A stretch of 5,011 nucleotides of DNA from JADJPL01 sp964607915 (GTDB lineage Bacteria; Bacteroidota; Bacteroidia; Chitinophagales; Saprospiraceae). Below, piece after piece: positions 1 to 5,011 of this stretch. The first letter of the stretch is position 1. Each line of letters opens with the position of its first letter. The stretch is taken from the NCBI GenBank assembly GCA_964607915.1, contig CAZSMU010000206.1:1-5011 (forward strand), in the 5' to 3' direction. Made by a program: the position numbers and the translations under genes. The notes under the pieces were generated by a model. The model was not told where the DNA came from and ran no database searches. It saw nothing but the letters and a program-made list of their open reading frames with translations.

Positions 1-1
1 T

Positions 2-952
2 ATGAACTATACACTCAACCAGCTCCGCATATTTGTAGAGGTCGTGCGGAAAGAAAGTATCACGAAAGCGGCGGAAGCATTGCACCTGACCCAGCCCGCC
101 GTCTCCATACAGCTAAAAAATTTTCAGCAGCAGTTTGATATTCCTCTTACTGAGCTGATAAACAAAAAACTATACATAACCGATTTCGGAAGGGAAATCG
201 CTGTTGCCGCCGAGAACCTCCTCAATGAAGCCTACGCCATCAGCTATCGCACGATGGCTTACAAGGGCAAAATGGCAGGACGGCTGCGCATTTCCGCCGC
301 CTCGACGGGCAAATATGTCATTCCCTACTTCCTGGCGGACTTCCTCAAGCAGCACGATCAAATAGAGCTGGAGCTGGACGTGACCAACAAATCCCGCGTC
401 GTGGAGAGTCTGGAAAAAAATGAAGTGGACTTCGCCCTGGTGTCTGCCCTGCCGGACAACCTGGCCCTCCAGACAATCGTGCTCATGGAAAACAAACTGT
501 TCCTGGTAGGCAACCAACCCTTGCCCGAAGCGACCGGGTTCGACTCTTCAATGCATATCCTTAGCTCTATTCCGTTGATTTACAGAGAATCTGGTTCAGC
601 TACCCGATTGGCGATGGAGACCTTTATCGCAGAACGCGCCTTGGAAGTACACAAGAAAATCGTGCTCACGTCCAACGAGGCAGTCAAACAGGCGGTCATC
701 GCCGGACTGGGCTACTCCATCATGCCGATCATCGGTATTAAGAACGAACTTCTGAACGGCCAACTGCAAATCCTGCCCTTACAGGGTCTTCCTATCGCAT
801 CGCAATGGAACCTGGTCTGGCTTTCCGAAAAGAGGAACTCGCCGGTCGCATCGGCGTATATTGATTTTGTAAATCGAGAAAAAGAGCGCATCATCGCAAT
901 GCATTTTGGGTGGTTGGGAAGTTTTGCCGGGGATTCCTCTTTTTCTCTTTGA
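2..952 (+). CDS. LysR-type transcriptional regulator (CbbR/CysB-like effector domain)
   Basis: This is a cytoplasmic DNA-binding regulator of 316 residues, close to the usual LysR length of about 300. Residues 4-62 form the winged helix-turn-helix; the helix pair lies around residues 19-42 and includes the family hallmark LTQPAVS (29-35). A linker helix follows, then a periplasmic-binding-protein-like effector domain from about residue 90 to 300. That domain contains RESGSATR (195-202) and SNEAVKQAVIAGLGYSIMP (224-242), both typical of the CbbR/CysB-like branch. Its ligand cannot be deduced. The ATG at base 2 gives the standard LysR N-terminus, but an earlier start and the promoter would lie outside the window. 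The last 14 residues or so extend past the domain and look unconserved. The gene is co-directional with GGT1, 52 bp upstream of it. LysR regulators often control a divergent neighbour, which would be outside this window, so regulation of GGT1 is only a possibility. Family assignment is firm; target and effector are unknown. Confidence 0.95.
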   Translation: MNYTLNQLRIFVEVVRKESITKAAEALHLTQPAVSIQLKNFQQQFDIPLTELINKKLYITDFGREIAVAAENLLNEAYAISYRTMAYKGKMAGRLRISAASTGKYVIPYFLADFLKQHDQIELELDVTNKSRVVESLEKNEVDFALVSALPDNLALQTIVLMENKLFLVGNQPLPEATGFDSSMHILSSIPLIYRESGSATRLAMETFIAERALEVHKKIVLTSNEAVKQAVIAGLGYSIMPIIGIKNELLNGQLQILPLQGLPIASQWNLVWLSEKRNSPVASAYIDFVNREKERIIAMHFGWLGSFAGDSSFSL

Positions 953-958
953 AAATGC

Positions 959-966
959 TATTTTTG
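959..966 (+). promoter_or_regulatory. Candidate -7 promoter box ahead of GGT1
   Basis: The eight bases TATTTTTG match the Bacteroidota -7 consensus TAnnTTTG exactly and start 6 bp after the LysR stop codon. Transcription would begin near position 972, leaving a leader of about 33 nt that is A/T-rich and has no Shine-Dalgarno sequence, as is common in this phylum. No clear TTG -33 element lies 17-23 bp upstream, which weakens the call. If real, GGT1 has its own promoter and need not depend on read-through from the regulator gene. Confidence 0.35.
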
Positions 967-1004
967 AGATAATTCTCCTCGCAAAAAGTCTAAAAATCCA
1001 TATT

Positions 1005-2855
1005 ATGTACCTACTGCGCCTTCTGTTTTTGAGTCTTTTTCTCATGCCCGCTTTGGCATACGGCCAAAATACGCAAAAACCAGTCTTGCATGGCCGCCAT
1101 TGGATGGCCATTACGGGCAAACCTCTGGCCGCTACGGCGGGGGCTATGGCTTTCCAAAAGGGCGGCAACGCAGTAGATGCGGCCTGCTCCATGCTGGCGG
1201 CTACCTGTACGATGTGGGACGTGCTGAGCTGGGGCGGCGAGACGCAGGCCCTGATTTACCACCCCGGCCTGAAAAAAGTCCTCGCCATCAACGCCCTGGG
1301 AGTAGCTCCCTCGGGTGCGACCCCGGAATTTTACAAGTCTAAAAACATGGCCTATCCACCCGAATACGGCCCGCTGGCAGCGGTCACGCCGGGCACACCG
1401 GGTGGCCTGCTGACCATGCTGGCAGAATACGGCACGTTGAGCCTGAAAGAGGTGCTCGCTCCTGCCATGCAGATGGCCGACGGTTACCCCATCGAGAAAC
1501 AGACGGCCGACCTCATCGAGCGCCATAAAAAGCGCATCGCGGAATGGCCCTACTCGAAAGCGGTTTACCTCACCCATCCCGGGGAAGAGCGCGAAGCCCC
1601 CGAGGCAGGTGAAATTTTTCGCCAGAAAGACCTGCTCCAAACCCTGCAAAAAATGGTGGATGCCGAAGCCCAGGCCCTGAAAGCAGGCAAATCGCGCAAA
1701 GAAGCTATCTATGCGGCGTACGACCGATTCTACAAAGGGGATATCGCCGCCGAAATCGCACGAGGCACCCAGGAACAGGGCGGGTTGATTACCAAAGAGG
1801 ACTTAGCCAACTGGAAAGTGCGCGTCGAAGAGCCGGTGAAAACGACCTACAAAGGGATCGAGGTCTATAAGTTGTCGCAGTGGACTCAGGGCCCCGCTCT
1901 GCTGCAAGCACTGAACATCCTCGAACATTTCGACCTGGCGGCCATGGGCTATAACTCTGTGCGCTATATCCATACCATCTATCAGGCGATGAGCATGGCG
2001 TTTGCCGACCGCGATTTTTACTACGGCGACCCCTACTTTGCGCCGGAAGAACCTATAAAAGGCTTGTTATCCAAAGAATATGCCAAAAAAAGAGCAGCGC
2101 AGTTGAACCTGCAAAAGAACGACCCCCACATCAAACCGGGCGACCCCTACCCGTTTGAGGGCAAGGTCAACCCCTACACCGAATTGCTGGACCAATGGGC
2201 CAAGAGCAGCTCCGCGCTGACTCCGGCGGGAACGGATGCTGTTGTGTCTTCCGATTTCCTGGAGAGTTTTTACGCGGGCACGACTTCTATCCAGGCAGCC
2301 GATTCGGCGGGCTGGGTAGTTTCGGTAACCCCAAGCGGGGGCTGGGTGCCGGCGACGATTGCCGGGCGCACGGGGGTGGGCCTGAGCCAACGCGCCCAGA
2401 GCTTTGAACTGGACCGCTCGCGCAACCCTTTCAACGTCATCGAGCCGGGTAAGCGGCCCCGCGTCACCCTTACCCCAAGCATGGCCCTGAAAGATGGAAA
2501 ACCCTTCGTATCCTTCGCCGTACAGGGAGGGGATTCCCAGGACCAAAACCTGCTCCAGTTCTTTCTGAACATGGTCGAATTCGGTATGAATGTGCAGGAG
2601 GCCTGTGAGGCACCTAACATCAATAGTTTCCAGATGCGCAGCTCTTTCGACGACCACGCCAGCAAACCGGGCGCAATACTGCTCAACGAGCAAACGCCCG
2701 ACTGGACGCGCAAGGCACTTCAGGAAATGGGCTACAAAGCTACGTACGAGCGCCGCACCTCCGGACCTATCAACGCAATCTTCTTCGACTGGAAGCACCG
2801 CAGCTTCTGGGGCGGTTCCAGCAACCATGGGGAAGACTACGGCATCGGCTGGTAG
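1005..2855 (+). CDS. Exported gamma-glutamyltransferase-fold protein with divergent substrate pocket (GGT1)
   Basis: A 616-residue N-terminal-nucleophile hydrolase of the gamma-glutamyltransferase superfamily. The ATG at 1005 is chosen because it opens directly into a signal peptide (MYLLRLLFLSLFLMPALA, cleavage near residue 18 or 20). The frame is also open from an ATG at 906, but that adds 33 nondescript residues overlapping the LysR gene. Family landmarks are KGGNAVDAA (52-60), TPGTPGG (128-134), FADRDFYYGDP (333-343), the processing site G425/T426 and the oxyanion pair GG at 508-509. Self-cleavage would give a large subunit to residue 425 and a 191-residue small subunit starting at Thr426. 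Aligned by eye to E. coli GGT, the gamma-glutamyl contacts are lost: Arg114 is Leu98, Thr409 is Ser444, Asn411 is Gly446, Gln430 is Arg463, Asp433 is Ser466, and Ser462/Ser463 are Val487/Thr488. There is a helical insertion around 215-238 and a long pre-cleavage segment (371-425). The protein is probably an active extracytoplasmic hydrolase or acylase, but its substrate is unlikely to be an ordinary gamma-glutamyl peptide. It may be annotated as ggt elsewhere. Confidence 0.92.
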   Translation: MYLLRLLFLSLFLMPALAYGQNTQKPVLHGRHWMAITGKPLAATAGAMAFQKGGNAVDAACSMLAATCTMWDVLSWGGETQALIYHPGLKKVLAINALGVAPSGATPEFYKSKNMAYPPEYGPLAAVTPGTPGGLLTMLAEYGTLSLKEVLAPAMQMADGYPIEKQTADLIERHKKRIAEWPYSKAVYLTHPGEEREAPEAGEIFRQKDLLQTLQKMVDAEAQALKAGKSRKEAIYAAYDRFYKGDIAAEIARGTQEQGGLITKEDLANWKVRVEEPVKTTYKGIEVYKLSQWTQGPALLQALNILEHFDLAAMGYNSVRYIHTIYQAMSMAFADRDFYYGDPYFAPEEPIKGLLSKEYAKKRAAQLNLQKNDPHIKPGDPYPFEGKVNPYTELLDQWAKSSSALTPAGTDAVVSSDFLESFYAGTTSIQAADSAGWVVSVTPSGGWVPATIAGRTGVGLSQRAQSFELDRSRNPFNVIEPGKRPRVTLTPSMALKDGKPFVSFAVQGGDSQDQNLLQFFLNMVEFGMNVQEACEAPNINSFQMRSSFDDHASKPGAILLNEQTPDWTRKALQEMGYKATYERRTSGPINAIFFDWKHRSFWGGSSNHGEDYGIGW

Positions 2856-2856
2856 G

Positions 2857-2878
2857 GGCGGGAACCTTAATACCCGCT
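2857..2878. terminator. Weak GC-rich hairpin at the convergent gene junction
   Basis: GCGGG (2858-2862) pairs with CCCGC (2873-2877), with one G-T pair outside, around a 10-base loop. The hairpin begins just after the GGT1 stop codon and its loop contains the GGT2 stop codon. It is the only stem-loop candidate in the 11-bp gap, and by symmetry it would form in both transcripts. Neither side has a T-tract, so a standard intrinsic terminator is not supported. It could block 3' exonucleases or simply reflect local GC richness. Confidence 0.2.
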
Positions 2879-4582
2879 GGCCCCACCGTCGAAGGCCCTG
2901 GAATCGGCCGCTCCGTAGATCAGTCCCTTAGCTCGGTCTATGTAAATCCCCATCGCAGACCCCTGTCGGCCGCGCACGCGGAGTGGGTGGCCCATCATTT
3001 CGTACAAGCGGCGCGTATCAGGGGAAATCATGTTTTCTTCCATAGAGGTGACATCGGGCAGCCACTGGTGGTGCATACGCCCGGCCTCGACAGCATCGGC
3101 AATGTGCATTCCGTGGTCAAGGACGTTGAGCACGACCTGCAACACCGTATTGATGATGGTACGCCCTCCCGGACTTCCTATGACGAGCACGGGCTTGCCG
3201 TCTTTAGAGACGATGGTAGGCGTCATGCTCGACAACATGCGTTTGCCGGGCGCCACGAGGTTGGGAGCGGTGCCTACCTGTCCGCTGCGGTTGGTCACCC
3301 CGGGCACGGGGTTGAAATCGCCCATTTCGTTGTTGAGCAGGAACCCGGCACCGTCCACGACCAGGCTGGAGCCATAGCTGTACTCGAGGGTGTACGTAAG
3401 GGAAACCGCGTTCCCTTTGGCATCTACAACCGAAAAATGCGTGGTTTCGTCGCTCTCATAGGCCATGACGGCGGCGTTGAACCGCGCGGAATCGCTGGGC
3501 GATGCCAGGAACATGTCTATGGAGTTGCGCAGCTTGTCGCCGTACTCTTTGGAAGTGAGCCTGGCGATGGGCATATTGGCGTTAAAGGCGGGGTCGCCGA
3601 TGTACTCGGCCCGGTCGGCGAAGGCGCGGCGCATGGCCTCGGTGAGCAGGTGCAGGTAGAGGGCCGAGTTGTGGCCGATTTGTTTGAGGTTATACCCTTC
3701 CAGGATGTTCAGCATTTCAATGAGGGCGATACCGCCGGAGCTGGGTGGGGGCATGGCGATAATGTCGTATCCGCGGTAGGTGCCGGTGACGGGGGCTTGT
3801 TCCGTAGCTTCGTAGCGGGCTAAGTCTTCTTCGGTAATGATACCGCCGTGTTTGGCCATGAAATCGGCGAGCAGTTTGGCTGTTTTGCCTTTGTAGAATC
3901 CGTCGCGGCCCTCTTTCTGGATGCGCTTGAGCGTTTCGGCTAACTCGGGTTGTTTCCACGGTTCGCCGGGGGTGTAGAGGTCTTTCCCGTTTTTGAGGAA
4001 CGCCTTTTTAGTGCCGTCGTACATGGCCCCGTTGAGCTTTTGTACGGACTGCAGGTAGCCCTGCATGTCCCAGGTAGAGGGGAATCCTTTTTCGGCCAGG
4101 TCAATGGCAGGCTGCACGAGCTCGCCCCAGGGCTTGGTACCGAGCTTTTGATGGGCCATCCACAAACCGGCGACGGTGCCGGGGACGCCTACCGAGAGCG
4201 GCCCTTCGTGGTTGCTGTTGTTTTTGATTTGCCCGTTTTCGTCGAGAAACATCGTTGCACTTGCCGCCATAGGTGCTTTTTCCCGGAAATTGAAGGTGGT
4301 GCTTTTTCCGTCAGAACCTTGATAGACCAGAAAGCCCCCGCCTCCTATATTGCCTGCAGAAGGCAGGGTCACCGCCAGGGCAAACGCGGTAGCTATCGCT
4401 GCGTCTATGGCGTTTCCGCCGTTGCGCAGCACGTCGCGGCCAGCTTCCGAAGCGAGGTAGTGGCTGCTGACCACCATTCCATTGCGCGCCGGTGCAGGGG
4501 TGCGACCGCTCTGCGCGCGTTGAAGAGCGGGAACCAACAGGAGGAAGGCCAATAGGGCCGGAGAGAAAGCAATGCGTCGCAT
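2867..4582 (-). CDS. ggt: Gamma-glutamyltransferase, canonical, exported (GGT2)
   Basis: A 571-residue precursor of gamma-glutamyltransferase, which hydrolyses or transfers the gamma-glutamyl group of glutathione and related compounds. The start at 4582 gives a signal peptide (MRRIAFSPALLAFLLLVPAL, cleavage near residue 23 or 25), so it should act in the periplasm or outside the cell. Self-cleavage before Thr380 in ETTHFSVVD would give a 192-residue small subunit. Compared with E. coli GGT, the substrate contacts are present: Arg100 in NFREKAP (Arg114), Thr398 (Thr409), Asp422 (Asp433), Ser451/Ser452 in LSSM (Ser462/463) and Gly472/Gly473 in GSPGG (Gly483/484). Glu400 and Glu419 stand where E. 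coli has Asn411 and Gln430; Glu occurs at both positions in Bacillus subtilis GGT. A lid-loop-like segment (427-441) is present. Other landmarks are NGGNAIDAA (54-62), PPPSSGG (278-284) and AFADRAEYIGDP (321-332). Length matches the family norm and the frame is intact. It converges on GGT1 but belongs to a clearly different branch. Confidence 0.97.
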   Translation of the reverse strand: MRRIAFSPALLAFLLLVPALQRAQSGRTPAPARNGMVVSSHYLASEAGRDVLRNGGNAIDAAIATAFALAVTLPSAGNIGGGGFLVYQGSDGKSTTFNFREKAPMAASATMFLDENGQIKNNSNHEGPLSVGVPGTVAGLWMAHQKLGTKPWGELVQPAIDLAEKGFPSTWDMQGYLQSVQKLNGAMYDGTKKAFLKNGKDLYTPGEPWKQPELAETLKRIQKEGRDGFYKGKTAKLLADFMAKHGGIITEEDLARYEATEQAPVTGTYRGYDIIAMPPPSSGGIALIEMLNILEGYNLKQIGHNSALYLHLLTEAMRRAFADRAEYIGDPAFNANMPIARLTSKEYGDKLRNSIDMFLASPSDSARFNAAVMAYESDETTHFSVVDAKGNAVSLTYTLEYSYGSSLVVDGAGFLLNNEMGDFNPVPGVTNRSGQVGTAPNLVAPGKRMLSSMTPTIVSKDGKPVLVIGSPGGRTIINTVLQVVLNVLDHGMHIADAVEAGRMHHQWLPDVTSMEENMISPDTRRLYEMMGHPLRVRGRQGSAMGIYIDRAKGLIYGAADSRAFDGGASGY

Positions 4583-4596
4583 AGGGCGAGAGATTA

Positions 4597-4610
4597 ATTA
4601 GGTACTTAAT
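4597..4610. promoter_or_regulatory. 14-bp near-palindrome in the GGT2 leader, possible operator
   Basis: ATTAGGTACTTAAT is symmetric about GTAC (4602-4605), with 12 of 14 positions matching its reverse complement. It lies between the candidate GGT2 promoter and the GGT2 start codon, where a bound repressor would block transcription. The stretch is A/T-rich and short, so chance symmetry is quite possible, and no matching regulator is visible in the window. Confidence 0.25.
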
Positions 4611-4640
4611 AGACTGAGGAATCAGCTCGTTTTTTCAAGC

Positions 4641-4670
4641 GAAAGATAGTCCGGAATTTGGGAATTCAAG
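4641..4670 (-). promoter_or_regulatory. Candidate Bacteroidota-type promoter for GGT2
   Basis: On the minus strand, CTTG (4670-4667) is followed after 18 bases by TATCTTTC (4648-4641). This closely fits the Bacteroidota pattern of TTTG or TTG, then 17-23 bases, then TAnnTTTG; only the final base of the -7 box and one base of the -33 box deviate. Transcription would start near 4634, giving a leader of about 50 nt before the GGT2 ATG at 4582. Spacing, orientation and position all agree, making this the best promoter candidate in the window. Confidence 0.5.
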
Positions 4671-4744
4671 CCATAAATACAACTCCGAGGCGATGCGGAG
4701 GGAAAAAAGATGCGCCTTAGGCCGAAAGTCAGGGGTTGTGTGTA

Positions 4745-4778
4745 GGTTGAAATACAGGCCCTTTAACCCTGTACAACC
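4745..4778. repeat. Interrupted inverted repeat in the divergent intergenic region
   Basis: GGTTG (4745-4749), three unpaired A residues, and TACAGG (4753-4758) form the left arm. CCTGTA (4768-4773) and CAACC (4774-4778) form the right arm. The result is 11 base pairs around a 9-base loop, with a 3-base bulge. On the plus strand a T-rich stretch (4784-4794) begins five bases after the stem, so it faintly resembles an intrinsic terminator. It also lies immediately upstream of the likely promoter of the truncated gene and could be an operator. The symmetry is clear; the role is undetermined. Confidence 0.5.
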
Positions 4779-4788
4779 AGTCGTTTTG

Positions 4789-4795
4789 TATTTTG
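4789..4795 (+). promoter_or_regulatory. Weak candidate -7 box for the truncated gene
   Basis: TATTTTG is one T short of the Bacteroidota -7 consensus TAnnTTTG and lies 19 bp before the ATG at 4815. The leader that follows (4801-4814) is nearly all A and T, as is usual before gene starts in this phylum. No convincing TTG element is found at the right distance upstream, where the inverted repeat ends instead. Confidence 0.25.
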
Positions 4796-4814
4796 CACTC
4801 AAAAATTATAAATT

Positions 4815-5011
4815 ATGACTATCTGCGCCCATTTTTCAAACCGTGCGCCCATAATGCATGGGGAAGCGCAACCCTGTCCGGGGTGGATAGTGGGGTACAC
4901 CGCCATCATTGAGACGTTGAAGTTGCGCGTACCGCTCCCGGCTGTCAAAGCAATGGTTTCAGAAAAAGAAGTCAGGCAGATTGAAGCGACTTATACGTCC
5001 ATTTTCACGAC
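4815..5011 (+). CDS. N-terminal part of a truncated gene, tentatively Fic-family-like
   Basis: An open frame of 65 codons runs off the right edge, so only the N-terminus is visible. An in-frame TAA at 4809-4811 excludes an earlier start. ATG 4815 follows an A/T-rich leader; ATG 4854 is an alternative that would remove 13 residues lacking obvious conservation. The segment GWIVGYTAIIETLKLRVPLP (residues 24-43), followed by a short SEKEVRQIE stretch, resembles from memory the N-terminal region preceding the catalytic domain in some bacterial Fic proteins, which transfer AMP or similar groups to target proteins. The catalytic HPFxxGNGR motif would lie outside the window, so the function cannot be confirmed. 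There is no signal peptide, which suggests a cytoplasmic protein. The gene is divergent from GGT2 and shows no evident functional link to it. That it is a real gene is fairly likely; the family name is a weak guess. Confidence 0.6.
   Translation, partial: MTICAHFSNRAPIMHGEAQPCPGWIVGYTAIIETLKLRVPLPAVKAMVSEKEVRQIEATYTSIFT

Noticed and set aside
906..1004. In-frame N-terminal extension of GGT1 starting at ATG 906 inside the LysR gene.
   Set aside because: It would bury the signal peptide behind 33 residues, overlap the LysR gene by 47 bp and place the promoter-like box inside the coding region. The ATG at 1005 explains all signals better.
1011..1649. Long open frame antisense to GGT1 (a similar one spans 2067-2828).
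   Set aside because: The translations are rich in Arg, Gly and His with no recognisable domain, and lie opposite a well-supported GGT gene. They are expected by-products of GC-rich codon use.
1005..2855. GGT1 as a decaying pseudogene because of its missing substrate-binding residues.
   Set aside because: The frame is intact over 616 codons, the signal peptide, nucleophile and oxyanion Gly-Gly are kept, and the regions around the changed residues are well ordered and look under selection.
2987..3823. Long open frame opposite GGT2 on the plus strand (another spans 3950-4555).
   Set aside because: The sequence is low in family-like motifs and mirrors the GGT2 codons; GGT2 is confirmed by catalytic motifs along its whole length.
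4693..4818. 41-codon plus-strand open frame whose TGA overlaps the ATG of the truncated gene (ATGA), suggesting a leader peptide with translational coupling.
   Set aside because: It has no suitable ribosome-binding context, its basic sequence resembles nothing known, it spans the inverted repeat and the probable promoter, and an ATGA overlap is easily produced by chance. Conservation in relatives would reopen it.
1..5011. Insertion sequences, tRNA or rRNA genes, CRISPR arrays, attachment sites.
   Set aside because: No transposase-like protein, terminal repeats, regularly spaced repeats or tRNA-like folds were recognised by reading either strand.

Overview
The window looks like chromosomal DNA from a moderately GC-rich member of the Bacteroidota, possibly a saprospirian or cytophagal lineage. 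This rests on three things: gene starts preceded by A/T-rich leaders without a Shine-Dalgarno sequence, promoter elements resembling the Bacteroidota pattern (TTG about 18 bp before TAnnTTTG), and the style of the proteins. The genus cannot be read from the sequence, and nothing indicates a mobile element, phage, CRISPR array or RNA gene.

Layout: a LysR-type regulator (2-952, +) is followed 52 bp later by an exported gamma-glutamyltransferase-fold protein, here GGT1 (1005-2855, +). A canonical exported gamma-glutamyltransferase, GGT2 (2867-4582, -), runs head-on into GGT1 with only 11 bp between the stop codons. A 232-bp divergent intergenic region (4583-4814) holds a good promoter candidate for GGT2, a 14-bp near-palindrome in its leader, and an interrupted inverted repeat. 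The last gene (4815 to the window edge, +) is cut off after 65 codons. Its visible part weakly resembles the N-terminal region of a Fic-family protein.

How the genes fit together: both GGT-fold proteins have signal peptides and should act outside the cytoplasm as self-cleaving N-terminal-threonine hydrolases. GGT2 keeps the known gamma-glutamyl-binding residues and probably degrades glutathione or other gamma-glutamyl compounds. GGT1 keeps the self-processing threonine and the oxyanion Gly-Gly, but nearly every residue that grips the glutamyl alpha-carboxyl and alpha-amino groups is replaced, so its substrate is probably different. The LysR protein may control GGT1, but a TAnnTTTG box just before GGT1 suggests that GGT1 can also be transcribed alone.

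The most noteworthy point is the pairing of a canonical and an active-site-divergent GGT. I found no convincing evidence for a new multi-gene system.
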